Notes: a model not told the origin generated them from the sequence alone. Counted from the first letter of the stretch, positions 19,784 through 29,039 are shown. The stretch: 64,000 nt of DNA from Erythrobacter sp. (GCF_035194505.1 NZ_CP136573.1:434001-498000), one strand, 5' to 3'. Program-made: numbers and translations.

Positions 19784-21001
19784 ATGCCCATATCCTTGCG
19801 CGCCGCCCTTATGGCTGCGGCGCTGGTCACTGCCTTTCCGGCCTTGGCCGAACCCATAACGCTCGAGGCTGCGATCGAGCGTGCCATTGCAAGTCAACCG
19901 CGCCTTGCTGCAGCTGCGGCGCGTGTCGACGCTGCCGAAGCGCGCACGCGTCAGGCCAATGTCGGCCCCAATCCGCAGGTCAGCCTCGAGGTCGAGGATT
20001 TCGCCGGAAGTGGTCCGTTCCATGGCTTGGATAGCACGCAGACCACGCTCGCACTGAGCCAGCAGCTCGAGATTGGCGGTCAGCGCGGTGCCCGCCGAGC
20101 GGTCGCGGCGAGTGAACGCGACGTGGCGGCGCTCGCATTGCTGCGCGAACGCATCGACCTGATCCGGGATGTCGAACTGGCATTTGCCGAACTTGACGCG
20201 GCGACGGATCATGCGGTCCTGGCCCGCGACAATGCTGAACAAGCGGCATCGCTGGCCAACACTGCGCGCATTCTGGTTGCAGAGGGCCGCGATCCGCCGC
20301 TCCGGCAATTGCGCGCCGAAGCGGCACTTGCCGAAGCCCGTGCGGCCGAGGCCGAGACTTTCAGCCTGATGCTGGCCGCGCGGCGCAACCTTTCCGTGCT
20401 GATCGGGTCCGACGACCCGGAACTGACGGCGGTCACCGGTGCGCCGCAGCCGCGAGAGCGCACAAATGATCCTGCCTTTATCGGCATCGATGAACGGCTT
20501 GCAGAGGCGGAGCGTCAGGTTGCGGCTGCGCGCGTTACGCTGGCCCGGACGGCGGCAACGCCCGATGTGACGGTAAGCGGCGGGCTGCGGCGGTTCAATG
20601 ACGGGCGCGACACCGCGCTTGTTGCAGGCGTGTCGCTGCCCATCCCAATCCGCGACCGCAATCGCGGCGGGATCGAGGCAGCGCGCGCCGACGAGACCGC
20701 AGCCGAATATCAGGTGCAGCGGGTGCGAGCCGAGGCGCGGCGTGACAGGGCGCAGGCACAAATGCTGGTCGACGCTGCCGAGACGCGCTTGGCTGCACTT
20801 GAAGGACCGGGCCTCGCTCAGGCCGAGGAGGCGGTGAGGTTGGCGCAGATTGGCTATAATGCCGGGCGCTTCTCGCTGCTTGAATTGCTCGACGCCCGAG
20901 GCGCGCTGACCACAGCACGCCGTTCCATCATTGAAGCCCGGCTCGACCGGGCCCGCGCGATTGCCGCGCTCAATCGCGCCTATGCGCGCGAGGAGAACTG
21001 A
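19784..21001 (+). CDS. czcC: Outer-membrane efflux protein CzcC-like (TolC family)
   Basis: 405 residues with a signal peptide (ALMAAALVTAFPALA). Two TolC-type repeats of long coiled-coil helices are visible (for example ITLEAAIERAIASQPRLAAA and GYNAGRFSLLELLDARGAL). It forms the outer-membrane channel of a three-part heavy-metal efflux pump. czcB follows after 2 bases and czcA after that. Confidence 0.92.
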   Translation: MPISLRAALMAAALVTAFPALAEPITLEAAIERAIASQPRLAAAAARVDAAEARTRQANVGPNPQVSLEVEDFAGSGPFHGLDSTQTTLALSQQLEIGGQRGARRAVAASERDVAALALLRERIDLIRDVELAFAELDAATDHAVLARDNAEQAASLANTARILVAEGRDPPLRQLRAEAALAEARAAEAETFSLMLAARRNLSVLIGSDDPELTAVTGAPQPRERTNDPAFIGIDERLAEAERQVAAARVTLARTAATPDVTVSGGLRRFNDGRDTALVAGVSLPIPIRDRNRGGIEAARADETAAEYQVQRVRAEARRDRAQAQMLVDAAETRLAALEGPGLAQAEEAVRLAQIGYNAGRFSLLELLDARGALTTARRSIIEARLDRARAIAALNRAYAREEN

Positions 21002-21003
21002 TC

Positions 21004-22203
21004 ATGACGATTGACCGAAAAATGCTGGCCCTGATTGGCGGGGCCGCGATCATCGCACTCGTTGGCGGCGGCGCGGGCTATGTGCTGCGCGGTGAAGCTG
21101 CGCACAGTGAGGGGGCCGCCCATGGCGACGAGCCCGGCAATGCAGCAGAAGCCGAAACGGCACCGGCAGAGGGCACCATCATGGTCACTGAAGCGCAGCT
21201 GCGCACGGCCGGGATTGTGGTCGCGGCGGTTGGCGAAGGCTTTGCCGGGGGCGAAGTGACGACTGCGGGAGTGCTGGTGCCGCCGACACAGTCGGTCGGC
21301 CATGTTACCGCGCGCACGTCGGGCGTTGTCGTGCGGATCCTTCGCCAGCTGGGCGACCGGGTCGCGGTTGGCGATGCGCTCGCTGTCATCGACAGCCGCG
21401 AGGTGGCCGAAGCGCAAGGGGCAGCGGCGCGGGCGCGGCGCGCAGCCGAAGCCGCGCGCACTGTTCTCGCCCGAGAGGAAAGCCTGTTCCGGCAACGGGT
21501 CACCGCGCGTCAGGATTATGAGGCAGCACAAGCCGCCTATGACGCGGCGCGGATTGAGGCGAGCCAGGCCGAACAAGCCTTGCGCGCGCTCGGCGCGGGA
21601 ACGGGCGGGGGCACCACCAGGCTGATGACGCTGCGGTCGCCGGTCGCCGGCGAAGTCACGTCGGTGACCGTAACGCCCGGCGAGTATGTTCCGCCCGAGC
21701 GCGAGCTTTTTCAGGTCGCCGATCCGCGCACGGTCTGGGCGGAACTGATGATCCCGGCACGTGATATCCAGCGTGTGCTGGTCGGGCAGACGATGATGCT
21801 TTCTGTCCAGGGAAGCGATCACCCGCACACAGGCCGCATCCGCTTTCTCTCTCCCGCTGTCGATCCGGCCACTGGCGCGGCCAAGGCGATCGCCACCATC
21901 GACAATCGCGATGGCGACCTTCGTGTCGGCCAGAATGTCAGCGCGCGGGTCACGACGCCCGGAAGCGATGGCCAGCGGGTGCCAGTCGTGCCGCGCAGTG
22001 CGATCCAGGAGGTTGAGGGGCGCAGTGTTGTGTTCGTGCGCACGCCGCGCGGATTTGTCGTGCGGCCGGTAACGGTGGGCACCGGCAGCGATGCCGCTGT
22101 GCCGATCATCTCGGGTCTGCGCGTCGGCGAACGCGTGGCGACCGTCAATGCCTTCGTCCTCAAAGCGGAACTCGGCAAGGCCGAGGCCGAACATGATCAT
22201 TGA
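21004..22203 (+). CDS. czcB: RND efflux periplasmic adaptor CzcB-like
   Basis: 399 residues. An N-terminal membrane anchor (LALIGGAAIIALVGGGAGYVL) is followed by a short His/Glu/Asp linker, then a split lipoyl/barrel-sandwich domain around a coiled-coil hairpin (about 130-200; AEAARTVLAREESLFRQRV). The beta-barrel segment begins at RSPVAGEVTSVTVTPGEYV. The C-terminus ends in EAEHDH, a possible metal-binding tail. It links CzcA to CzcC. Confidence 0.93.
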   Translation: MTIDRKMLALIGGAAIIALVGGGAGYVLRGEAAHSEGAAHGDEPGNAAEAETAPAEGTIMVTEAQLRTAGIVVAAVGEGFAGGEVTTAGVLVPPTQSVGHVTARTSGVVVRILRQLGDRVAVGDALAVIDSREVAEAQGAAARARRAAEAARTVLAREESLFRQRVTARQDYEAAQAAYDAARIEASQAEQALRALGAGTGGGTTRLMTLRSPVAGEVTSVTVTPGEYVPPERELFQVADPRTVWAELMIPARDIQRVLVGQTMMLSVQGSDHPHTGRIRFLSPAVDPATGAAKAIATIDNRDGDLRVGQNVSARVTTPGSDGQRVPVVPRSAIQEVEGRSVVFVRTPRGFVVRPVTVGTGSDAAVPIISGLRVGERVATVNAFVLKAELGKAEAEHDH

Positions 22204-22214
22204 GAGGACGAACC

Positions 22215-25200
22215 ATGATTGAAAAAATCCTCGCCTTCGCCGTCGAGCGAAGGGTGCTGGTGGTCCTCCTGACCGCATTCGCCGCCATTTATGGCGCCAC
22301 TCAACTTGTCCAACTGCCTGTCGATGCAGTGCCCGACATCACCAACCGGCAGGTGCAGATCAACGCCGTCGCGCCCTCGCTCGGGCCGACGGAAATGGAA
22401 CGCCAGGTCAGCTATCCCATTGAAACTGCCATGGCGGGCATGCCCGGCCTTGTTGAAACCCGCTCGATCTCGCGCAACGGGTTTGCGCAGGTCACGGTGA
22501 TCTTCACCGACGATACCGATCTCTATTTCGCCCGCCAGCAAGTGGGGGAGCGATTGACGCAGGCGGCGGGCACATTGCCGCCCGGGGTGGATCCACAAAT
22601 CGGACCGGTGTCGACCGGCCTTGGCGAAGTGCTGATGTGGACGGTCGACTTCGCGCATCCCGACGGGCGCGGGGCTCCGCGCGCGCGGGCCGGGCAGCCG
22701 GGTTGGCAAACTGACGACAGCTATCTTACTCCTGAAGGACAGCGGCTGACGACGCCGGAAGAGCGGCTGACCTACCTGCGTACGGTCCAGGACTGGATCA
22801 TTCGGCCACAGATGCGTCAGGTTGCCAATGTCGCGGGTGTCGACGCCATCGGCGGTTTCGTGAAGCAATATGAAGTCGCGCCCGATCCGGTGCGGCTCGC
22901 CGCCGCCGGTCTTTCGATGACCGACCTCGTCGACGCGCTCGAACGTGGCAATGTGTCGAGCGGTGCGGGTGTGGTCGAGCGCAGCGGGGAAGGACTGGTG
23001 GTTCGCGCCGATGCCCGGGTATCACGCGGGTCTGAGATTGCCAATATCGTGATTGCCCAGCGGGGCGGGGCGCCGGTGCGGGTCATTGATGTGGCGACCA
23101 TTTCGTCGGGCCGCGAGGTCCGCACGGGTGCAGCCAGCGTCAATGGTCATGGCGCTGTGGTTGGCACTGCCCTGATGCTTGCAGGCGGCAACAGCCGCAC
23201 GGTGGCGGCCGAATCCGCCGCGAAGCTCGATGAGATCGGCGCGGCCCTCCCGCCCGGCATTGTCGTGACGCCGGTGCTTGATCGTTCGGTGCTGGTCGAT
23301 GCGACGATCAGCACGGTGGCCAAGAACCTGACCGAGGGCGCGCTCCTTGTTATTGTCGTCCTGTTCCTGCTGCTCGGCAATTTCCGCGCAGCCATCATCA
23401 CGGCGCTGGTGATCCCGCTGTCGATGCTACTGGCGGCAATCGGGATGGTCAAAGGGGGTGTTTCAGGCAATCTGATGAGCCTCGGCGCGCTCGATTTCGG
23501 GCTGATTGTCGATGGCGCGGTCATCATCGTTGAAAATTGCCTGCGCCGTCTGGCCGAGCGCCAACACCATGAAGACAGGCTGCTCAGTTTGCAGGAGCGG
23601 CTTCACGAAGTGATGGTTGCGGCGCGCGAGATGATCCGCCCGTCGGTGTTCGGTCAGGCCATCATTATTCTGGTGTATCTGCCGCTGCTCGCGTTCGACG
23701 GGGTGGAAGGCAAGATGTTCGCGCCAATGGCGATCACGGTGATGCTGGCGCTTGCAGCAGCGTTCATTTTGTCGCTGACCTTCGTCCCAGCGATGGTGGC
23801 GCTGCTCGTGACCGGCAAGGTCGAGGAGAAGGAGCCGCGCGTGCTGGCAGCAACGCGAAGCCGCTATGAGCCCTTGCTCGACAAGGCGCTGGCCCGGCCA
23901 TGGGTGGCCATCGGCTCGGGAGCGGCGATTTTCCTTGTCGCGCTCGTCGCCTTCACCAGCCTTGGTCGCGAGTTCATTCCCCAGCTCGACGAGAAGAATT
24001 TCGCGCTCCACGCGATGCGGATCCCGTCGACGAGTGTCGAGCAATCGGCCTCGATGCAGTTGCAGGTCGAACGGGTGATTGCTGGCTTTCCGGAGGTCGC
24101 GACGGTCTTCTCGAAGACGGGCACGGCGGAAGTTGCGACTGACCCGATGCCCGGCAATGTGTCCGACACCTTTGTGATCCTGCGCCCACGCGAGGAGTGG
24201 ACCGATCCGTCCGAAACAAAGGCCGCGCTGATTGCCCGGGTGGAAGCCCGGCTGAACACGCTGCTCGGCAACAATTATGAGTTCAGCCAGCCCATCCAGA
24301 TGCGCTTCAACGAGCTGATTTCGGGCGTTCGATCCGATGTGGCGGTCAAGGTCTATGGCGATGATTTCGAAACACTCAATGCCACGGCGCAGCGCGTTGC
24401 AGCTGCGCTGCGTGCGGTCGACGGTGCTTCGGATGTCAAGGTTGAGCAGACCGAAGGATTGCCGGCGCTGGTGATCGATTTCGACCGGGCGGCGATTGCA
24501 GCCTATGGTCTGTCGGTTGGCGATGTGACCGATGTGGTGCAGATCGCGCTCGGCGGCCGCGAGGCCGGGCTGGTGTTCGAAGGCGACCGGCGGTTTGATG
24601 TCGTGGTGCGCCTGCCCGAAGAGCAGCGACGCGATCTCGATGCGCTTGCGGCCTTGCCGGTGGCATTGCCATCGGCCGATGGCACGGCGAGATCCGTACA
24701 ACTGGGCCAACTCGTCCGCTTCCGCATCGAAAACGGTCCCAACCAGGTCAGCCGCGAAAACGGCAAACGCCGGGTGGTGGTGCAGGCCAATGTACGCGGG
24801 CGGGACTTGGGCTCGTTCGTTGCCGATGCGCAAGCCGCGGTCGCCAATGATGTGCAGATTCCTCCGGGTCTGTGGATCGACTGGGGCGGCCAGTTCGAGA
24901 ATCTCGAACGTGCGCAAAACCGCCTTAGTATCGTGGTGCCACTTGTCTTCGCGGCGATATTCGCCTTGCTCTACGCAGCGCTGGGGTCGGCAAGCCGTGC
25001 GGCGATGGTCTTCTCGGCGGTGCCGCTGGCACTCAGCGGCGGGGTGCTATTGTTGTGGCTGCGCGGGATGCCCTTCTCTGTTTCGGCAGCAGTGGGATTC
25101 ATCGCTCTGTCGGGCGTGGCAGTCCTCAATGGGCTGGTCATGATGTCGAGCATCCTTGCGCTGCGTCAGAACGGCAAGGGCGTGCTGGAATCGGTGCGCG

Positions 25201-25457
25201 AAGGGGCGCTGATGCGTTTGCGACCCGTGCTGATGACGGCATTGGTGGCCAGTCTTGGTTTCGTGCCGATGGCGCTGGCGAGCGGCACAGGTGCGGAAGT
25301 GCAGCGACCGATCGCGACGGTGGTGATCGGCGGATTGATCTCTGCGACCTTGCTGACCTTGGTCGTCCTGCCGGCGCTGGCCCGGCTTGTGCTTGGCCGG
25401 GAAGCCAGGCGCTTTCCGGACGAAGAGCCTCAGCCGCTTTCGCCCGTGATGGCTTAG
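22215..25457 (+). CDS. czcA: Heavy-metal RND pump CzcA-like (Co/Zn/Cd type)
   Basis: 1080 residues from ATG 22215. Twelve membrane spans and two large periplasmic loops show an HME-type RND transporter. Span 4 carries DFGLIVDGAVIIVEN (about residue 425-440), the proton-path signature of the Co/Zn/Cd group, unlike the Cu/Ag group (CusA). Other marks are QVSYPIETAMAGMPGL and SRNGFAQVTVIF in the first loop. It drives export of divalent cations using protons. Confidence 0.95.
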   Translation: MIEKILAFAVERRVLVVLLTAFAAIYGATQLVQLPVDAVPDITNRQVQINAVAPSLGPTEMERQVSYPIETAMAGMPGLVETRSISRNGFAQVTVIFTDDTDLYFARQQVGERLTQAAGTLPPGVDPQIGPVSTGLGEVLMWTVDFAHPDGRGAPRARAGQPGWQTDDSYLTPEGQRLTTPEERLTYLRTVQDWIIRPQMRQVANVAGVDAIGGFVKQYEVAPDPVRLAAAGLSMTDLVDALERGNVSSGAGVVERSGEGLVVRADARVSRGSEIANIVIAQRGGAPVRVIDVATISSGREVRTGAASVNGHGAVVGTALMLAGGNSRTVAAESAAKLDEIGAALPPGIVVTPVLDRSVLVDATISTVAKNLTEGALLVIVVLFLLLGNFRAAIITALVIPLSMLLAAIGMVKGGVSGNLMSLGALDFGLIVDGAVIIVENCLRRLAERQHHEDRLLSLQERLHEVMVAAREMIRPSVFGQAIIILVYLPLLAFDGVEGKMFAPMAITVMLALAAAFILSLTFVPAMVALLVTGKVEEKEPRVLAATRSRYEPLLDKALARPWVAIGSGAAIFLVALVAFTSLGREFIPQLDEKNFALHAMRIPSTSVEQSASMQLQVERVIAGFPEVATVFSKTGTAEVATDPMPGNVSDTFVILRPREEWTDPSETKAALIARVEARLNTLLGNNYEFSQPIQMRFNELISGVRSDVAVKVYGDDFETLNATAQRVAAALRAVDGASDVKVEQTEGLPALVIDFDRAAIAAYGLSVGDVTDVVQIALGGREAGLVFEGDRRFDVVVRLPEEQRRDLDALAALPVALPSADGTARSVQLGQLVRFRIENGPNQVSRENGKRRVVVQANVRGRDLGSFVADAQAAVANDVQIPPGLWIDWGGQFENLERAQNRLSIVVPLVFAAIFALLYAALGSASRAAMVFSAVPLALSGGVLLLWLRGMPFSVSAAVGFIALSGVAVLNGLVMMSSILALRQNGKGVLESVREGALMRLRPVLMTALVASLGFVPMALASGTGAEVQRPIATVVIGGLISATLLTLVVLPALARLVLGREARRFPDEEPQPLSPVMA

Positions 25458-25499
25458 ACGAATGACCAAGAAAATAGACCAAAGCTCAGGAGAGACGCA

Positions 25500-25571
25500 A
25501 TGAACAGCAGCGGTAAGCGAAGTGCATCGGCTCTTGGCGGCCCTTGCAATGGCTCGTTGGTGGCAAGCTGA
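25500..25571 (+). CDS. 23-codon leader ORF coupled to czcD
   Basis: ATG 25500 follows a strong ribosome-binding site (AGGAGAGA). It encodes MNSSGKRSASALGGPCNGSL plus VAS. Its TGA (25569-25571) overlaps the ATG of the CDF gene (TGATG). The downstream ATG has no good ribosome-binding site of its own, so translation of this ORF likely delivers ribosomes to czcD. It could be a true leader peptide or only a coupling device. Confidence 0.5.
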   Translation: MNSSGKRSASALGGPCNGSLVAS

Positions 25572-26491
25572 TGGGCGCGGGTCATGATCATGGCAGTGCC
25601 GGTCACCAGGGCCACAGCCATGGCGCTGGTGCCAGCACCCGGCGCCTTGCCATTGCACTCGGACTGACGACGACCTTCCTGATCGCCGAGTTGGTCGGGG
25701 CCTTTGTCTTTGACAGCCTGGCGCTGCTTTCTGACGCTGCGCATATGTTCACTGACAGTGCGGCGCTGGCGATTGCGCTGGCGGCGGTCAAGATCGGTCA
25801 GCGTCCGCCTGATGATCAGCGTACCTTCGGCTATCGGCGATTCGAGATATTGGCTGCTGCCTTCAACGCGATCCTGCTGTTTGCGGTCGCCGGATACATT
25901 CTGATCGAGGGGATTGGGCGGTTCTTCGCACCGCAGCCCGTTGAATCGGTCGGGATGCTGATTGTCGCAACGCTCGGGTTGCTCGTGAACCTTATTGCCA
26001 TGCGAATCCTTGCTGGTGGCAAGGACGACAGCCTCAATATCAAGGGGGCCTATCTTGAGGTGTGGGCTGACATGCTCGGCTCGCTTGGCGTCATTGGTGC
26101 GGCGATCGCAATCTATTTCACCGGTCTCAACTGGATCGACCCGATCGTCGCGATCGCGATCGGTCTCTGGGTGCTGCCGCGCACGTGGATATTGCTGCGC
26201 GACACCACGAATATCCTCCTGCAAGGCGTGCCACGCGGGTTTGACCTCATAGCCATCCGCACTGCGATGGCCGAGATGCAGGGCGTGAACGGGGTTCACG
26301 ACCTGCACCTGTGGTCAGTCGCGGGCGACGATGCCAGCCTAACCGCGCATGTTGCGATTGGCGGCGTGGAGGATGCAGAAGCGGTGCGGCTCGCCGTTAC
26401 TGTTATGCTGAAAGCGCAGTTTGCGATCCATCATGTCACGATCCAGACAGAAGCTGTGCCGTGCACTGATGAAACGCCAATGCATCGCTGA
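25571..26491 (+). CDS. czcD: Cation diffusion facilitator CzcD-like
   Basis: 306 residues. The His-rich N-terminus (GHDHGSAGHQGHSHG) is followed by six spans. Span 2 has LLSDAAHMFTDSAALAIAL and span 5 has GAYLEVWADMLGSLGV, the HxxxD-type zinc site of the CzcD/ZitB group. The cytoplasmic C-terminal domain reads VNGVHDLHLWSV. It exports Zn, Co or Cd from the cytoplasm to the periplasm, where CzcCBA can carry it out. It lies 113 bases after czcA, preceded by the coupled leader ORF. Confidence 0.95.
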   Translation: MGAGHDHGSAGHQGHSHGAGASTRRLAIALGLTTTFLIAELVGAFVFDSLALLSDAAHMFTDSAALAIALAAVKIGQRPPDDQRTFGYRRFEILAAAFNAILLFAVAGYILIEGIGRFFAPQPVESVGMLIVATLGLLVNLIAMRILAGGKDDSLNIKGAYLEVWADMLGSLGVIGAAIAIYFTGLNWIDPIVAIAIGLWVLPRTWILLRDTTNILLQGVPRGFDLIAIRTAMAEMQGVNGVHDLHLWSVAGDDASLTAHVAIGGVEDAEAVRLAVTVMLKAQFAIHHVTIQTEAVPCTDETPMHR

Positions 26492-26507
26492 CTTGGCGAT
26501 TTCTACC

Positions 26508-27245
26508 CTACGTCATCATCCACAGCGCCATGCCGATCATCATCAGGTTCTCTGTCAATGAGACAAAGCCTAGCGGGACATTGCTGTCGCCGCCGACGCA
26601 AGCGCATTTGAGTTCGCGCTTATCGATATAGACTGCCTTGAAGACCGAGATCGCACCGATCGTTCCGATGAACAGCGCCACCGGTATCGAGATCCAATGC
26701 AGCTGGCCTGAAACCATGAGTACACCGGCCAGGCCCTCGGCGAAGGGATAGAGGGTCGCATAAGGCACCCAGCGCTTTGCCAGAAGGTCGTAATTGAGGA
26801 ACATCGTCGCGAACTTGTCGACGTTCTGGAGCTTGAGCAGCGCCAAGACGCACATGCTGAACGCGATAAACCACTCGGCAACGCGAATGCTCAGGGCCGT
26901 GCCATCGACCGCGATGCCGGCCGCAATTGCCATCGCTGCGGTCATGGCGAAGAGCGCGATGATCGGACGATAGCTGGTAGCATTGGGATCAGGGACCTTG
27001 ATCCCGAAGAATCGCCGCAGGTCGTCATGACCTCCAATACGCTCACCATCGATGAAGGTTTGGGGGGTGGTCGCAACGCCGTGTTCAGCCTTGAAGGCAT
27101 CCGTTTGTTCGCGCGTGGTAAGGTGCCGATCATCCACCTTGTAGCCGCGCGCTTCGAGCAGATGCTTGGATTTCAGGCCATAGGGGCAGGTGTGATTGGG
27201 CATGACCATGCGGTGGAGCACCGCGGTTTTGGCGGGTGAGGGCAT
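26508..27245 (-). CDS. Glutaredoxin-MauE fusion membrane protein
   Basis: 245 residues from ATG 27245. Residues 12-80 are a glutaredoxin domain with HTCPYGLKSKHLL (monothiol CPYG, Cys20) and VATTPQTFIDGERIGGHDD (cis-Pro motif). After that come four membrane spans of the MauE/DoxX type, with a Cys pair in LKCACVGGDSNVPLG near the end. It probably passes electrons or thiol oxidation state across the membrane. It is divergent from a merR gene with a strong dyad between them, so it is the likely regulated target. No merT, merP or merA is present. Confidence 0.85.
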   Translation of the reverse strand: MPSPAKTAVLHRMVMPNHTCPYGLKSKHLLEARGYKVDDRHLTTREQTDAFKAEHGVATTPQTFIDGERIGGHDDLRRFFGIKVPDPNATSYRPIIALFAMTAAMAIAAGIAVDGTALSIRVAEWFIAFSMCVLALLKLQNVDKFATMFLNYDLLAKRWVPYATLYPFAEGLAGVLMVSGQLHWISIPVALFIGTIGAISVFKAVYIDKRELKCACVGGDSNVPLGFVSLTENLMMIGMALWMMT

Positions 27246-27279
27246 TAGTGAATTCCTTTGAAACGCTGCAATGCAGCCC

Positions 27280-27310
27280 ATATAGGTTCCGTACCATGGT
27301 ACGGGATCAA
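27280..27310 (-). promoter_or_regulatory. MerR-type promoter/operator for the glutaredoxin-MauE gene
   Basis: On the minus strand, TTGATC (27310-27305) and CTATAT (27285-27280) are separated by 19 bases. Between them lies the perfect dyad CCGTAC-CATG-GTACGG (27289-27304). The half-sites and 4-base centre equal those of the mercury operator of Tn21/Tn501-type mer operons. Confidence 0.8.
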
Positions 27311-27318
27311 GGCTTAAA

Positions 27319-27726
27319 ATGAAAATCGGTGAACTTGCCCGCGCAGGCGGGGTCAATGTCGAGACGATCCGCTATTATCAGCGACGCGGATTGCTGGCGC
27401 AGCCTGCGCGGCATGAGGGGCCACGGCGCTATACGCGCAGCGATCTTGGCCGCTTGCAATCGATCCGCTCGGCGCAGACTGCGGGCTTCACGCTTGACGA
27501 GATCGCGACCCTTCTTGCTCTCGATACCGGCGACCGCACAGCGGCGCAGGATCTGGCGCGCGCTCGGATCGCGGCTCTCGATGAAAAAATCGCGACCTTG
27601 CAAACCATGCGGGGAGCCCTCGTCAGGCTCGCCGATGACTGCGCGTCGGAGCGATCCGGACTCTGTCCCATCATCGATGCTTTCAGCTTTGACCACGAAA
27701 ATACAGGCTCGAAGGTGGCAAGATGA
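27319..27726 (+). CDS. MerR-family regulator (Hg-MerR-like, first sensor Cys missing)
   Basis: 135 residues. The HTH (MKIGELARAGGVNVETIRYYQRRGL) is close to mercury MerR. The C-terminal sensor loop keeps two Cys (108 and 116, in DDCASERSGLCPII), equivalent to Cys117/126 of MerR. The Cys82 equivalent is replaced in TGDRTAAQDLA. The ligand may therefore not be Hg(II) in the usual three-Cys geometry. It is divergent from the glutaredoxin-MauE gene and sits beside an Hg-type operator. Confidence 0.9.
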   Translation: MKIGELARAGGVNVETIRYYQRRGLLAQPARHEGPRRYTRSDLGRLQSIRSAQTAGFTLDEIATLLALDTGDRTAAQDLARARIAALDEKIATLQTMRGALVRLADDCASERSGLCPIIDAFSFDHENTGSKVAR

Positions 27727-27769
27727 GGGGTATTTGCCGCGCCCGCGTATACAATACCGAAGGAGCTTC

Positions 27770-28030
27770 ATGATGGACCTAGACACAAATCTCGCCCGAC
27801 TGGCTAGGCTTTCCGTTCCGGATCTCTCCGCCATTGATGGCGGAAGGCTGGCGGCCCGCGCGCAGAACGAGGTCCGGCAGACGCGTGCAGTGCTCGGACT
27901 CGGGCTCGTTGTGTCGCTTGGGATGGGGGTCGTTGGCGGGCTCCAGGCGCCTGCACGCGCCGAGGTGCCCCTTGCTGCGTTCGGGCCGCCGGCCTCGCTT
28001 ACGCCCTTGATTGCACTGGGTCAGGAATGA
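27770..28030 (+). CDS. cnrY: CnrY-like anti-sigma membrane protein
   Basis: 86 residues from the ATG at 27770 (a second ATG follows at once), with AGGAG upstream. A short cytoplasmic N-terminal part (about 1-40, with LAARAQNEVRQTR) is followed by one membrane span (VLGLGLVVSLGMGVVGGL) and a short periplasmic tail. Size and layout match CnrY, the anti-sigma factor that holds CnrH. Its stop overlaps the start of the CnrX-like gene (ATGA). The sequence itself is weakly conserved, so the call leans on the YXH order. Confidence 0.65.
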   Translation: MMDLDTNLARLARLSVPDLSAIDGGRLAARAQNEVRQTRAVLGLGLVVSLGMGVVGGLQAPARAEVPLAAFGPPASLTPLIALGQE

Positions 28031-28464
28031 ACCTTCGTCGTATCGCCTTGGCGGCAGGGCTAATTATTGCGCTCGCGCTGGTGGGCGTATGGCTCGGGCG
28101 CATGCTTCAGCCCGCACCGCACCATGGTGGGGCTGAACTCCACGCCTTGATTCATGGTGAGCTCGACCTCGATCCGGCCCAGGAACAAGAACTGACCGCA
28201 TTGGAGCGCCAGTTTGCAGCGCGGCGCGAGGCGCTCGAAGACCGGCTGAAGCGCAGCAATGCACTGCTTGGCGACGCCATTGCCGCTGAACATGAGTATG
28301 GTCCCCGCGTTTCTGCGGCGGTGGACGATACGCATGATGCGATGGGGGATCTCCAGAAGGCGACGCTCGAGCATGTTTTCGCGATGCGGGCCATTCTTCG
28401 CCCCGATCAACAGGCGCGGTTCGATGCGGTGGTTAGCAAGAGCCTCGCTGCACAGCCGCAGTGA
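28027..28464 (+). CDS. cnrX: CnrX-like periplasmic metal sensor
   Basis: 145 residues. One N-terminal anchor (ALAAGLIIALALVGVWLG) is followed by a four-helix hooked hairpin of the heavy-metal-sensor/CpxP type. The five metal ligands of Cupriavidus CnrX (H42, H46, E63, H119, M123) are matched with constant offset by H39, H43, E60, H116 and M120. This implies sensing of Ni/Co-like ions in the periplasm. It overlaps CnrY by 4 bases and the sigma gene by 4 bases (GTGA), so the three are translated together. Confidence 0.85.
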   Translation: MNLRRIALAAGLIIALALVGVWLGRMLQPAPHHGGAELHALIHGELDLDPAQEQELTALERQFAARREALEDRLKRSNALLGDAIAAEHEYGPRVSAAVDDTHDAMGDLQKATLEHVFAMRAILRPDQQARFDAVVSKSLAAQPQ

Positions 28465-29033
28465 CCTCTGACAATCTGGATGCTGCGCTCATACGCGACG
28501 CACGGGCTGGCGGGGTCGGCGCGCAACGTGCGCTCGTCGAGCGCTACCGTGAGACCGTGTACCGGCTTGCGCGCTCGGCGACAGGCGATCCCGAGGAGGC
28601 CTTCGATATTGCGCAGGAAACGTTCGTTGCCGCGTTTGCTGCGCTGAACCGTTATGATCCCGAGCGACCATTCAAGGCCTGGATCAGCGCCATCACGCTC
28701 AACAAATGCCGGGACTGGGCTCGTCGCCGCGCGGTCAGGCGGTTCATCGGTCTGCCGATGCCGGAACACACGGCGGACTGGATTGCTGATGATGCGCCTT
28801 CGGCGGAAACACTTGCTGCAGATCGCGCCGAGCTTGCCGCGACCGCCCGTGCGATCGCCGAGCTTCCAGCCAAGCTGAAAGACGTGTTGATTTTGTGCAC
28901 GGTTGAGGGCCTGAGCCAGCAGGAGGCCGCAATGACGCTGGGCATCAGTGTCAAGGCGGTCGAGACGCGGCTTTTTCGCGCGCGTCAAAAATTGGTGGGC
29001 ATTGTGAGGGGTGGCCCGGACGCACGCGTATAG
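28461..29033 (+). CDS. cnrH: ECF sigma factor, CnrH-like
   Basis: 190 residues from GTG 28461. Sigma region 2 (AFDIAQETFVAAFAALNRYDPERPFKAW) and region 4 (LPAKLKDVLILCTVEGLSQQ, then LGISVKAVETRLFRARQKL) are clear. It belongs to the sigma-24 group and is controlled by the CnrY/CnrX proteins encoded just upstream. copA starts 6 bases after its stop, so this sigma factor is in one transcript with the copper genes. It may also drive czcCBA (inference). Confidence 0.92.
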   Translation: MTSDNLDAALIRDARAGGVGAQRALVERYRETVYRLARSATGDPEEAFDIAQETFVAAFAALNRYDPERPFKAWISAITLNKCRDWARRRAVRRFIGLPMPEHTADWIADDAPSAETLAADRAELAATARAIAELPAKLKDVLILCTVEGLSQQEAAMTLGISVKAVETRLFRARQKLVGIVRGGPDARV

Positions 29034-29039
29034 AACCGT

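Noticed and set aside
27319..27726. Complete mercury-resistance (mer) operon
   Set aside because: The regulator and operator resemble mer, but no merT, merP or merA is present and the regulator lacks one sensor Cys.
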